Below the pieces are notes generated by a model. That model worked only from the letters and a program-made list of their open reading frames with translations, was not told the DNA's origin and did not search any database. Below are positions 36,277-46,299 of a stretch of 64,000 nt of DNA, piece by piece. The position numbers were made by a program, and so were the translations under genes. Each line of letters begins with the position of its first letter. Positions within the stretch are counted from its first letter, which is position 1. Source of the stretch: Tetraselmis striata (taxonomy: Eukaryota; Chlorophyta; Chlorodendrophyceae; Chlorodendrales; Chlorodendraceae); NCBI GenBank assembly GCA_006384855.1, contig VCJN01001642.1:1-64000 (forward strand), written 5' to 3'.

Positions 36277-37059
36277 GTGCTCGTTCCAAACGTCCTTCAC
36301 CAGACGATCCGTTGCCGCTCCGCCCTCACCCCGGCCCTTCAACGCAACATCGCGACGCTGAAGGCGCTCAATCCCGGCTGGGAGCACCGTCTCTACGACG
36401 ACCGCGACGTGCGGGACTGCATCCTGAGAGCCTGTGGCCGGGAGCGCCTCGCGCTGTTCGACCGCATCCACGACGACTACGGCGCGGCGAGGGCGGACAT
36501 CTTTCGCTATGTGCGGCTTTACGAATCCGGCGGCGTCTATCTCGATATCAAGTCGACCGTCCGCCGTCCCTTGCGGGAGATCATCAGGGACGACGACGCC
36601 TTCCTGCTGTCGACATGGGATGATGCGCCCGGCTCGCGCTATCGCGACTGGGGACACTGGCCCGACCACGGCATTGAGCGGGAATTCCAGCAGTGGCACA
36701 TCGTCTGCGCGCCGCGTCACCCCTTTCTCAAGGCCGTGATCGAGCGCGTCTGGCACAATCTGGAGACCTATCACCCGGTGCGCTGCGGGGTCGGCTTCAC
36801 CCCCACCATCGTCGCCACCGGCCCGGTCGCCTATACGCGCGCCATCGAGGAGATCCGCACCCGTCATCCGCACCGGGTGGTCAATGCCGCAGCGCTCGGG
36901 CTGGTCTATTCGATCTTCGAGGAAGACGAGCCCGGACGTGACGTTCCCGGCAGCAGCGGCTACAGGGACAGCCGGCAGTCCCTGCTGCGCGGACTGGGGT
37001 CGCCGACGGGCATATGGCTGCGCACGGCGCTGTCGCAAACCTTCAGCGGGTTTCGGTAA
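36277..37059 (+). CDS. GT32-like glycosyltransferase (DXD sugar-binding)
   Basis: 260 residues from GTG 36277, the only reasonable start; no ATG lies near the homologous beginning LVPNVLHQTIR. NPGWEHRLYDDRDVRD and YGAARADIFRYVRLYESGG followed by VYLDIK hold the DxD (here YLD-x-K) of the family, as in mannosyl/capsular transferases that use nucleotide sugars. The end overlaps meaB (opposite strand) by 17 bases. It follows the c-di-GMP gene by 118 bp and may make or modify surface glycan, which is inference. Confidence 0.85.
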   Translation: MLVPNVLHQTIRCRSALTPALQRNIATLKALNPGWEHRLYDDRDVRDCILRACGRERLALFDRIHDDYGAARADIFRYVRLYESGGVYLDIKSTVRRPLREIIRDDDAFLLSTWDDAPGSRYRDWGHWPDHGIEREFQQWHIVCAPRHPFLKAVIERVWHNLETYHPVRCGVGFTPTIVATGPVAYTRAIEEIRTRHPHRVVNAAALGLVYSIFEEDEPGRDVPGSSGYRDSRQSLLRGLGSPTGIWLRTALSQTFSGFR

Positions 37060-37999
37060 GTCCGAGCCTTTGGCGCATCGACCGGTCGAGGGCTGCAATG
37101 GCGGAAAACGGGCCGCCGGCCCCAGCCAGCGCGGCCCCGACATCGCAGGCGCCATGGCCGACGGAACCGAACCGGCGGCGGACGGCATCGTCGACCCAAT
37201 GGCGCTCCTGCACCGCCCGGCGGGCGGCCATCCGACCGCTGCGCTCCGCCTGCAAGCCGAAGGCATCGCAGGCGGCGACCAGGCCGTCGAGCCCCTCGCC
37301 GCTGGTCGCAGACACCGTCAGGACGTCGGGAAGCCGGTCGCTGTCGACCGGACGCGCCAGGGACAGCGCACCGGCGACATCCGCCTGCGCACGCCGCGCC
37401 AGCGCGCCCATGTCGGCCTTGGTCACGGCGACGAGGTCGGGCAGTTCCATCACTCCCGCCTTCATGAACTGCAGGCTGTCGCCGGAGCCCGGCTGGATGC
37501 ACAGCACCAGCGTGTCGACCGCATGGGCGACGTCGGATTCCGACTGGCCGATGCCGACCGATTCCACGATCACCCGGTCCATCACAGCGCGCATCAGCAC
37601 GACGGCGGCGATCGCGTGATCGGACAGGCCGCCCAGCCGGTCCCGCGCGGCCATGGAGCGCACGAAAATGCCGGCATCGGCGGGATCGGTGCTGAGCCGC
37701 GTGCGGTCGCCCAGAAGCGCGCCGCCGGTCACCTGGGAGGACGGATCGACGGCGATGACGCCGACGCTCTCGCCCCGCCCCCGATAGGCGCGGATCAGCG
37801 CATTGGTCAGCGTCGACTTGCCGACGCCCGGCGGACCGGTCAAGCCAAGCACCTGCGCCCGCCCGTTGCGGGTGGCTTCGTCGAGGAAGCGGGTCAGTTC
37901 GGCGCTGTCGGCCTGCGTCTCGACCGCCGAGATCGCCCGCGCGAGGGCGGCCTTGCCGCCCCCGCGCAACTGCGACAGGCTTGCCGGCACACGGGTCAT
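37043..37999 (-). CDS. meaB: MeaB-type G-protein chaperone of methylmalonyl-CoA mutase
   Basis: 318 residues. Walker A GLTGPPGVGKSTLTNALI, VIAVDPSSQVTGGALLGDR, VESVGIGQSE (switch) and VAVTKADM (NKxD). MeaB protects and reloads the B12 mutase. The ATG at 37999 overlaps the ppdK stop (ATGA), so both are in one transcript. The mutase itself is not in the window. A longer open frame upstream is inside ppdK. Confidence 0.93.
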   Translation of the reverse strand: MTRVPASLSQLRGGGKAALARAISAVETQADSAELTRFLDEATRNGRAQVLGLTGPPGVGKSTLTNALIRAYRGRGESVGVIAVDPSSQVTGGALLGDRTRLSTDPADAGIFVRSMAARDRLGGLSDHAIAAVVLMRAVMDRVIVESVGIGQSESDVAHAVDTLVLCIQPGSGDSLQFMKAGVMELPDLVAVTKADMGALARRAQADVAGALSLARPVDSDRLPDVLTVSATSGEGLDGLVAACDAFGLQAERSGRMAARRAVQERHWVDDAVRRRFGSVGHGACDVGAALAGAGGPFSAIAALDRSMRQRLGLTETR

Positions 38000-38944
38000 T
38001 CGGCCGGGCCGTCCTCCCTCCGCGAGGCTTTCAGCGCCGCCTGGGCGGCGGCAAGCCGGGCGATGGGCACACGGAACGGCGAACAGGAGACGTAATCGAG
38101 GCCGAGTTGCTCGCAAAAGGCGATCGAGGCGGGATCGCCGCCGTGTTCGCCGCAGATGCCGAGCTTGAGGCCCGGGCGCACCGCGCGCCCGCGCTCCGCC
38201 CCGATGCGGACCAGTTCGCCGACGCCGTCCTGATCGAGCGTGACGAAGGGATCGCGTTCGATCAGCCCGAGCCGCTGGTAGTCGCCGAGGAAGGAGGCCG
38301 CGTCGTCGCGGGAGATGCCGAAGGTCGTCTGCGTCAGATCGTTGGTGCCGAAGGAGAAGAACTCCGCCGATTCCGCGATCTCGCCGGCCCGCAGCGCGGC
38401 GCGCGGCAGTTCGATCATCGTGCCGACCTGATACTCGATCTTCACGCCCGTCTCGCTCGCGACCGCCTCGGCCATGGCATCGATGCGCGCCCGCACCAGA
38501 TCGAGCTCCGCGCGCATGCCGACGAGGGGCACCATGATTTCCGGCGTCACCGGCGATCCGGTCTTCCCGCCGGCGGCAACCGCGCCCTCGAAGATGGCCC
38601 GCGCCTGCATTTCGGCGATTTCCGGGTAGGTCACCAGCAACCGGCAGCCGCGATGCCCGAGCATCGGGTTGAACTCGTCGAGATCCAGCGCCCGCTCGCG
38701 CAGCCGCTCGACGGAGACGCCCATCACCTCGGCCACTTCGGCGATCTCTTCATCGCTGTGGGGCAGGAACTCGTGCAGCGGCGGATCGAGCAGGCGGATG
38801 GTGACCGGAAGCCCCTGCATGATCTCGAACAGCTCAGTGAAGTCGCCGCGCTGCATCGGCAGCAGCTTGTCGAGCGCCTTGCGCCGTCCGGCTTCCGTCT
38901 CCGCCAGGATCATCTCGCGCACAGCGAGAATGCGCTCTCCTTCA

Positions 38945-38981
<37 letters not shown>

Positions 38982-40686
38982 GCGCGCCGAAGCCGCGCGC
39001 GGCGCGCGCATCCGCAGGCGTCTCCGCGTTGGTGCGCACCTCCATGCGCCGGTGCGCATCCGCCCATTCCATCAGCCGGGCGAACTCGCCCGACATTTCC
39101 GGCTGGAGCATCGCGACCTCGCCCACCAGAACCTGGCCGCTGGTGCCGTCGATGGTGATGCGGTCGCCCTTGGAGAGCTTGCGGCCGGCAACGGTGAGCG
39201 TGCCGGAGCGATAGTCGATCCTGAGCGAGCCGGCGCCCGAGACGCAAGGCTTGCCCATGCCGCGCGCAACCACCGCCGCGTGGCTGGTCATGCCACCGCG
39301 CGTGGTCAGGATGCCTTCGGCCGCATGCATGCCGTGGATGTCTTCCGGGCTGGTTTCCACCCGCACCAGGATGACGGAGCGCCCGGCGCCCTTGGCCTCT
39401 TCCGCCTCGTCGGAGGAAAAGACGATGTCGCCGGAGGCCGCGCCCGGAGAGGCGGGAAGTCCGGTCGCGACGATGTCGCGCTCGGCCGAAGGGTCGATCA
39501 TCGGATGCAGAAGCTGGTCGAGCGCCGCCGGATCGACGCGCATCACCGCCTCTTCCGTGGTGATCAGGCCCTCATCCGCCATGTCGACGGCGATCTTCAG
39601 CGCGGCCTTCGCCGTGCGCTTGCCCGAGCGGGTCTGCAGCATCCACAGCCGGCCGCGCTCGATGGTGAACTCCAGGTCCTGCATGTCGCGATAATGGGCC
39701 TCGAGCCGGTCGCAGATCTCGGTGAACTGCGCGAAGGCCTCCGGCATGGCGCGTTCCAGCGACATCGATTCGGACGCCGCTGCGATGCGCGCGGCCTCGG
39801 TGAGATCCTGCGGCGTGCGAATGCCCGCCACCACGTCCTCGCCTTGGGCGTTGATCAGGAACTCGCCGTAAAGCGCCTTCTCGCCGGTCGAGGGATTGCG
39901 GGTAAAGGCCACGCCCGTCGCCGACGTCGTGCCCATGTTGCCGAAGACCATCGCCTGGACGTTGACCGCCGTGCCCCAGGTGTTGGGGATGTCGTGCAGA
40001 CGCCGGTAGGTGATCGCCCGCGCGCTCTCCCAGGAGCGGAACACGGCGCTGATCGCGCCCCAGAGCTGCTCGTGCGGATCCTGGGGGAAGGGCTTTTCCA
40101 GCTCGTCCTCGACCAGCTTCTTGAAGCTTGCGATGACGACCTGCCAGTCGTCGGCGGTCAGGTCCGTGTCGAGATCATAGGCCTTGGCGGTCTTGAACTC
40201 CTCGAGGATCTCCTCGAAGGCGTGATGGTCCAGCCCCATCACCACGTCGGAATACATCTGGATGAAGCGGCGGTAGCTGTCATAGGCGAACCGTGGGTCG
40301 CCGGACGCCTCGGCCAGGGCTGGAACGGTCGCATCGTTCAGCCCGAGATTGAGCACCGTGTCCATCATGCCCGGCATGGAGACCCTGGCGCCGGAGCGCA
40401 CCGAGACCAGCAGCGGGTTGCGGCTGTCGCCGAAGCGCTTACCGGTGATCCGCCCGATCTCCTCCAGCGCCGCGTCGACCTGGTCGCGCGCGCCGTCGGG
40501 ATAGCTGTGGCCATGGGCCTCGAAATGGGTACAGACCTCGGTGGTGATCGTAAAACCGGGAGGAACCGGCAGGCCGAGATTGCTCATCTCCGCGAGATTC
40601 GCCCCCTTGCCCCCCAAAAGGTTCTTCATTCCGGCGGCCCCTTCGGCCTTGCCGTCGCCGAAACCATAGACCCATTTGGTCGTCAT
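37996..40686 (-). CDS. ppdK: pyruvate, phosphate dikinase
   Basis: 896 residues, normal length. The N-terminal ATP-grasp has LLGGKGANLAEMSNLGLPV and RSGARVSMPGMMDTVLNLG. The phosphohistidine is in RGGMTSHAAVVARGMGKPCV. The C-terminal PEP/pyruvate barrel has IGLCRTEHMFF, FGTNDLTQTTFGISRDD and KLGICGEHGGDP. It interconverts pyruvate, ATP and Pi with PEP, AMP and PPi. Co-transcribed with meaB. A 940-codon frame on the other strand is a shadow. Confidence 0.97.
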
Positions 40687-40992
40687 CGCGCGCAGTTCCC
40701 TCTGTTGCCGGCACGCCCGCGAACCGTCAGTCGGACGCGGCGCCCGTCCCTACCGGACGCTCCCCACTTAAATGATGCAGTGCACGAAACAAAGGTTTTT
40801 TGACACGCAGGCGGGCGCCATCTCGTTGCCGGTCCGGGTCGGCGCACCATATCTCGCAGTGGTCCGACGCCGCGGCCGCCGTGCTGCGGGTACCGCTTGC
40901 GGCATGGACACAATAAAGCCATCCTCGGTTAGGTTACTGGACGCATGACTCGTCTCGAAGCGTGCGCAAGCAGGGGAAGCAAGTCTCACACC
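40687..40992. other. divergent intergenic region (ppdK / TPR gene)
   Basis: 306 bp with promoters for both directions expected. I see no clear full -35/-10 pair. A T-rich patch (about 40794-40802) and TGGACA at 40909 are the only hints. Confidence 0.4.
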
Positions 40993-42768
40993 ATGAAGCG
41001 TTACCCTCCGATTTCGTCCGCCCGACGTCTGTTTTTCGCCGCCGGACTGAGCGTCGCCGTTGCCGTGGTGGCAGCGCAGCCTGTCGCTGCGAAGGCCGAA
41101 TCTTCCCAAAGCGGCACGGAATTCGGTCTGCCGATAACGCTCAGCGGCAGCTATCTGTCAGGACGCCTCGCCGGACAGAACAACGACCTGGAAAATGCGG
41201 CCGCCTTCTTCGGAGAAGCGCTGGAGCAGGATCCGGGCAACCCCTTTCTTCTCGATCGCACCTTCGTGCTGAAACTGGCCAACGGCAATCTCGACGAGGC
41301 GCTTGTGCTGGCCGAACGGCTGTCGAGCGAGCAGCCCGACCACTTCATGGCGCAATTGATGCTGGCCGTGGAAGCGCTGCGGGCGGGAAAGCCGGACCTA
41401 AGCGAAACCCTGCTCGCAGATGGCGGTCGCGGGCCGCTCGCGGTCCTCACCTCCGGCCTGGTCGCCGCATGGGCGCTTGAGGAACGCGGCGAGACCGATG
41501 CAGCACTTGCCCGCATCGCGGCCCTGGAAGGCCCGGACTGGTACACGGTTTTCGTCGCCTATCATTCCGCCCTCATTCAGGATCACGCGGGCCGCAACGA
41601 GGACGCGCTTGAAAACCTCAAGGCCGCCTATGAGGCCGACCGTGGCGCACTCAGGGTGATCGACGCCTATGCGCGCGCGCTGGCCAAGGCCGGAGACAAG
41701 GACAAGGCCTACGAGGTTCTCGACCAATACGACATGATCCTGCCGGACCATCCGGTGCTCGTTCAGACCCGCAAGCTGATCGAAAGCGGCAAGGACATTG
41801 GCCGGATCGCGGAGAATGCGCGCACCGGTGCGGCGGAAGTACTCTACGGGTTGGGCGCGGCACTTGGCCGCGACGGCGGCGAGGAACTCGCGGCCGTCTT
41901 CCTGCAGCTCTCGCTTCATCTCGACAACGACGCGGATGTTGCCGCCATCGCCCTTGCCGGTCTCTTCGACCGGCAGCAGAAATACGAACGCTCGATCACG
42001 ATCCTCAACGGTGTCGAGGCCTCCTCGCCGCTGAAGCGCGACGCCGAGATCCAGATCGGGCTGAACTACAATGCGCTCGAGAAACTGGACGAATCGCGCG
42101 CCCACCTTTTGGCCCTCGTCGACGAGGATCCGAGCGATCTCGACGCCGTCACCGCGCTCGGCAACGTGCTGCGCTCGCACAAGATGTTCGCCGAGGCCGA
42201 CGCGATCTATTCCCGCGGCATCGACACGATCCCCGAGCCGGAACCCAAGCACTGGGCGCTGTTCTACTACCGCGGCATCTGCCGCGAACGGCTGAAGGAC
42301 TGGGGACCGGCAGAGGCCGATTTCCGCCAGTCGCTGGCACTTTCGCCGGATCAGCCGCTGGTGCTGAACTATCTCGGCTACTCCCTCGTCGACCGCGGCC
42401 TGAAACTGTCGGAAGCGCTCGACATGATCCGCAAGGCGGTGGAGTTGCGCCCGCGCGACGGCTACATCGTCGACAGTCTCGGCTGGGCCTATTACAAGCT
42501 CGGCCGCTACGAGGAAGCCGTCGTCGAACTGGAAAAGGCCGTGGCGCTGCGCCCGGAAGATCCGATCATCAACGATCACCTCGGCGACGCCTACTGGAAG
42601 GTCGACCGCCGGCTGGAAGCCCGCTTCCAGTGGAACCACGCCCGCGACCTCGATCCCGAGCCCGACGAACTACCGAAGATCCTCGACAAGATCGAGAACG
42701 GCCTGCGCGAGGACGGCGCGATTCCCGCCGCAACCGTCGGACAGGACCTGAAAGACAACGGCGGCTGA
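40993..42768 (+). CDS. tetratricopeptide repeat protein, exported
   Basis: 591 residues. A signal peptide (1-34, ending VAAKA) is followed by about ten TPR-like helix pairs, such as AAAFFGEALEQDPGNPFLL, PDQPLVLNYLGYSLVDRG and YEEAVVELEKAVALRPEDP. It is a periplasmic or lipid-associated scaffold for protein contacts. The stop lies 10 bases before ispE, a pair commonly conserved in rhizobia-like genomes. Specific partners unknown. Confidence 0.88.
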   Translation: MKRYPPISSARRLFFAAGLSVAVAVVAAQPVAAKAESSQSGTEFGLPITLSGSYLSGRLAGQNNDLENAAAFFGEALEQDPGNPFLLDRTFVLKLANGNLDEALVLAERLSSEQPDHFMAQLMLAVEALRAGKPDLSETLLADGGRGPLAVLTSGLVAAWALEERGETDAALARIAALEGPDWYTVFVAYHSALIQDHAGRNEDALENLKAAYEADRGALRVIDAYARALAKAGDKDKAYEVLDQYDMILPDHPVLVQTRKLIESGKDIGRIAENARTGAAEVLYGLGAALGRDGGEELAAVFLQLSLHLDNDADVAAIALAGLFDRQQKYERSITILNGVEASSPLKRDAEIQIGLNYNALEKLDESRAHLLALVDEDPSDLDAVTALGNVLRSHKMFAEADAIYSRGIDTIPEPEPKHWALFYYRGICRERLKDWGPAEADFRQSLALSPDQPLVLNYLGYSLVDRGLKLSEALDMIRKAVELRPRDGYIVDSLGWAYYKLGRYEEAVVELEKAVALRPEDPIINDHLGDAYWKVDRRLEARFQWNHARDLDPEPDELPKILDKIENGLREDGAIPAATVGQDLKDNGG

Positions 42769-42778
42769 CGCTGGACGC

Positions 42779-43709
42779 ATGACCGAGACCGCGAGACCGA
42801 CCGCTCACGCGCGCCTGGCGCGGGCGAAACTCAACTACGCGCTGCATGTGACCGGTCAACGCGCCGATGGCTACCATCTGATCGACAGCCTTGCGGTCTT
42901 TCCCGCGATCGGCGACCGGGTCGGCCTGGGTCCGCGCGGATCCGCGCCCGGCCTGACGCTCTCGGGCCGATTCGCGGCCGATCTCGTGCCCTCCGGCGAC
43001 CCATCTGGCGATGCGTCCGCCGACAATCTGGTCACCGCCGCCGCCCGCCGTCTGGCCGCCCATCTTGACCGGGACGCCGATGTCGCGCTGGAGCTGAAGA
43101 AGACCCTGCCGGTTGCCTCGGGCATCGGCGGCGGCTCCGCCGACGCGGCCGCGGTGCTGCGCCTGCTGCGCGACCTCTGGGCGCCCGACCTCGACGACGA
43201 GACGCTGGCCGGTCTGGCGGCCGATCTCGGCGCCGATGTTCCCATGTGCCTCCTGTCGAAACCGGTCCGGGTCGAAGGGATCGGCGAGATCCTGACCCCC
43301 GCTGGAGCGGTTTCCCACCCATGCGGTCGTCATGGCCAATCCCGGCATCGCCGTTTCGACACCGGATGTCTTCAAAGGCTTGACGACAAAAGACAATCCG
43401 CCCCTTCCCGCGCTTCCCGAAGACGGGTTCGGCGATCTCGACGCGCTGTGCGCCTGGCTGAAAGCCACCCGCAACGATCTCGAGCGTCCTGCGCGCGGGA
43501 TCGCGCCGGAGGTCGACGGGATGCTCGCGGCGCTTGGCGGCTGCGCCGGCGCGATGCTTGCGCGCATGTCCGGGTCCGGCGCCACCTGTTTCGCCATCTT
43601 CGCGACCCTGACCGAAGCGCAGGCGGCGGAACAGGCGCTGCATGCGGCCCACCCCGGCTGGTGGGTGGCCGCCGCACCGGTCGAGCGGATCGGCGCCTTC
43701 GCCGGCTGA
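42779..43709 (+). pseudogene. ispE: 4-diphosphocytidyl-2-C-methyl-D-erythritol kinase, frameshifted
   Basis: A GHMP kinase of isoprenoid (MEP) synthesis. RAKLNYALHVTGQRADGYH and LPVASGIGGGSADAAAVLR (ATP loop) are in the first frame. After about residue 173 the frame changes: five C at 43296-43300 where four are needed to continue LERFPTHAVVMANPG. The rest, including MSGSGATCFAIF, reads to the stop at 43709. The gene is normally essential when no mevalonate route exists, so the break is almost certainly a sequencing error. Confidence 0.88.
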
Positions 43710-43764
43710 CCCGTCGCAATTCCACCGTCGCGCGCCGCTTTTTGCAATGCACGACAATGGGATG

Positions 43765-43793
43765 CTGACAAGACTGTGCTTCACCGGCTATTG
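43765..43793 (+). promoter_or_regulatory. candidate sigma-70 promoter for purU
   Basis: CTGACA (43765-43770), 17 bases, CTATTG (43788-43793), which fits the alphaproteobacterial -35/-10 fairly well, 51 bp before the purU ATG. Confidence 0.4.
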
Positions 43794-43844
43794 ATTTCAT
43801 GTGACCCGCCACTGCCCCGAATTTCCATCCAGCAGGACATCCCG

Positions 43845-44729
43845 ATGAGCGCATTCGCCCTGACCGTCACATGCCGTTCGACCCGCGGCATCGTCGCAAC
43901 CATCTCGACCTATCTGGCCGAGAGCGGCTGCAACATCACCGACAGCGCCCAGTTCGATGACCGCGAGACCGGAAATTTCTTCATGCGGATCAGCTTCAAC
44001 AGCGAGACCGGCACGACGCTGGACCAATTGTCGGAAGGCTTTGCCGACCGCGCCAGGCCGCTTGGCATGGACTATGCGTTCCATGACGAGACGGCGCGGA
44101 TGAAGGTGCTGATCATGGTGTCGCGCTTCGGCCATTGCCTGAACGACCTGCTCTATCGCTGGCGCATCGGCGCGCTGCCGATCGACATCGTCGGCGTGAT
44201 CTCCAACCACCTCGACTACCAGAAGCTGGTGGTCAACCACGACATTCCGTTCCACTACATCAAGGTCACCAAGGCCAACAAGGCGGAGGCCGAGGCGCGG
44301 CAGATGGCCATCGTCGAGGAGACCGGCGCCGAGCTCGTCGTGCTGGCCCGCTACATGCAGGTGCTGTCGACGCGCATGTGCGAGGAGATGGCCGGACGGG
44401 TGATCAACATCCACCATTCGTTCCTGCCGAGCTTCAAGGGCGCCAACCCCTACAAGCAGGCCTTCGCCCGCGGCGTGAAGCTGATCGGCGCGACGTCGCA
44501 TTACGTCACCAGCGATCTCGACGAGGGGCCGATCATCGAGCAGGACACGGTGCGCGTCACCCACGCCCAGTCGCCCGAGGATTACGTGTCGCTCGGCCGC
44601 GACGTGGAAAGCCAGGTGCTGGCCCGCGCCATCCACGCGCATATCCACCGCCGGGTGTTCCTGAACGGCAACAAGACGGTGGTCTTCCCGGCAAGCCCGG
44701 GCAGCTACGCCTCCGAGCGCATGGGCTGA
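43845..44729 (+). CDS. purU: formyltetrahydrofolate deformylase
   Basis: 294 residues. An N-terminal ACT domain (TVTCRSTRGIVATISTYLAE) precedes a formyltransferase-like domain: VSRFGHCLNDLLYRW, GVISNHLD, VLARYMQVLS, INIHHSFLPSFKGANPY, with the Asn/His active site. GATSHYVTSDLDEGPIIEQD supplies the Asp. It releases formate from 10-formyl-THF to balance one-carbon pools. Ends at the hairpin at 44753. Confidence 0.96.
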   Translation: MSAFALTVTCRSTRGIVATISTYLAESGCNITDSAQFDDRETGNFFMRISFNSETGTTLDQLSEGFADRARPLGMDYAFHDETARMKVLIMVSRFGHCLNDLLYRWRIGALPIDIVGVISNHLDYQKLVVNHDIPFHYIKVTKANKAEAEARQMAIVEETGAELVVLARYMQVLSTRMCEEMAGRVINIHHSFLPSFKGANPYKQAFARGVKLIGATSHYVTSDLDEGPIIEQDTVRVTHAQSPEDYVSLGRDVESQVLARAIHAHIHRRVFLNGNKTVVFPASPGSYASERMG

Positions 44730-44752
44730 GAGAAATCCCCGCCGCCGCTACG

Positions 44753-44783
44753 AAAAACGCCGCCCCGACCGGGCGGCGTTTTT
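44753..44783. terminator. bidirectional rho-independent terminator
   Basis: AAAAACGCCGCCC pairs with GGGCGGCGTTTTT around CGACC. It serves both purU (+) and the convergent polyprenyl synthetase (-). Confidence 0.92.
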
Positions 44784-44850
44784 GTGCAAGTTCGATCAAG
44801 TTTCGCGCAAATTTCGCAATTTCAGCATCAAGATTTGCCGAGATTGTCGC

Positions 44851-45867
44851 TCAACTGAGCCGTGCGATGCAGAAATCGACGGCCTCGCCCAGCGCCTCGC
44901 GATGCGGACCGGCGGGCAGGCGCTCGAGCGCGGCACGGGCCTCGTCGCCGAAGGCGCGGGCACGCGCCACCGTGTCGGCCAGCGCCCCGGTCGCCGTCAT
45001 GATCGAAATGGCGTGGGCGAGATCCCCCTCGCGCACGTCGCGATCCTCAAGGCAGCGCGTCCAGAACGCGCGGTCGGAGGCCTCGCCCCGGCGGATCGCC
45101 AGGATCACCGGAAGCGTGATCTTGCCTTCGCGCAGGTCGTCGCCGATGTCCTTTCCAAGGTCGCTGGCGGAGCCGCCATAGTCGAGCGCGTCGTCGACGA
45201 GCTGGAACGCAAGGCCGAGCGCCATGCCGTAGTCGCGGGCAGCCGCCCGCGCCTCGTCGCCGGCATCGGCCAGCACGGGGCCGACCTCGGCGGCAGCGGC
45301 AAAGAGTGCTGCCGTCTTCGCCTCGATCACCTGCATGTAGCGCTCTTCGGTGGTCTCGATGTCCTGGGCCGCACCGAGCTGCATCACCTCGCCCTCGGCG
45401 ATGACGGCGGAGGCGCTCGCCAGGATCCGCAAGGCTTCGAGCGAACCGACATCGACCATCATCTTGAAGGCCTGCCCGAGCAGATAGTCGCCGACCAGAA
45501 CGCTGGCCTGATTGCCCCAGAGCTTGCGCGCCGCAAGCTTGCCGCGCCGCATGTCGCTTTCGTCGACGACATCGTCGTGCAGCAGCGTCGCCGTGTGCAT
45601 GAACTCGACGCTGGCGGCGAGACCGACGTGACCGTCGCCCGCGTAGCCGAAGAGATCGGCCATCGCCAGCGTCAGCATCGGGCGCAGCCGCTTGCCGCCG
45701 GAGGATATGAGATGACGCGCGATTTCCGGGATGAGGTCGACATTCGACCCGGCCTTGGACAGGATAAGCTGATTGACAGCCTCCATGCCGCTGCCGGTCA
45801 AGTCGACCAGGTTCTGGATGCTTGCCGGTTCCGACCGGCTCTCGCGCAAGGGAACGACGGCGCCCAC
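44851..45867 (-). CDS. polyprenyl synthetase (quinone side chain)
   Basis: 338 residues from GTG 45867, chosen because AAAGG lies upstream and homology begins VGAVVPLRESR. First Asp-rich motif LLHDDVVDESDMRRG, second FQLVDDALDY, with GGKRLRPMLTLAMADLFG before them. It joins isopentenyl units to a long trans-prenyl diphosphate, likely octa- to decaprenyl for ubiquinone. Product length cannot be read from the sequence. Divergent from the DUF2007 gene. Confidence 0.93.
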   Translation of the reverse strand: MGAVVPLRESRSEPASIQNLVDLTGSGMEAVNQLILSKAGSNVDLIPEIARHLISSGGKRLRPMLTLAMADLFGYAGDGHVGLAASVEFMHTATLLHDDVVDESDMRRGKLAARKLWGNQASVLVGDYLLGQAFKMMVDVGSLEALRILASASAVIAEGEVMQLGAAQDIETTEERYMQVIEAKTAALFAAAAEVGPVLADAGDEARAAARDYGMALGLAFQLVDDALDYGGSASDLGKDIGDDLREGKITLPVILAIRRGEASDRAFWTRCLEDRDVREGDLAHAISIMTATGALADTVARARAFGDEARAALERLPAGPHREALGEAVDFCIARLS

Positions 45868-46056
45868 GGTGAAAACCTTTCTTGTTTCGCGTTGCCGGGA
45901 CAATAGGTCTGCCCCCGGCATCCGGCAAGCCATCTTTCCGGCAACACTGTGTTGAAAGATCCTTCGCCTGAACCACGACCGGCCGCTTGGCCGTCGCGGC
46001 CCCGGTTCATTTCCGCTAAGGTCCCCGTCCAGGAGTGAACGACCGAAAGGCCCGCC

Positions 46057-46299
46057 ATGGTTCCCCTGCTTCGCACCAACGACGTGGTGCTCATTTCCTT
46101 TGTCGAGGCCCTGCTCAAGGATGCCGGGATCCCGCATATCGTGCTGGACGGCAACATGAGTGTGGTGGAAGGGTCACTCGGGATCATCGCGCGCCGCGTG
46201 ATGGTCGACGAGGACGACCGTCCGGGCGCGGTCAGACTGATGATCGACGCCGGGCTGGAACACGAACTGGCCCCCGACAAGAGCCGAAAGCAATCGTGA
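46057..46299 (+). CDS. DUF2007 domain-containing protein
   Basis: 80 residues. VLISFVEALLKDAGIPHIVLD and RVMVDEDDRPGAVRLMIDAG give the small alpha/beta signal-transducer-like fold of DUF2007. Its stop overlaps the start of the methyltransferase (TGATG), so both are translationally coupled, a link conserved in many alphaproteobacteria. Function unknown. Confidence 0.88.
   Translation: MVPLLRTNDVVLISFVEALLKDAGIPHIVLDGNMSVVEGSLGIIARRVMVDEDDRPGAVRLMIDAGLEHELAPDKSRKQS

Noticed and set aside
37981..40803. 940-codon open frame opposite ppdK
   Set aside because: Same reason; composition is His/Arg/Gly-rich as expected of an antisense frame.
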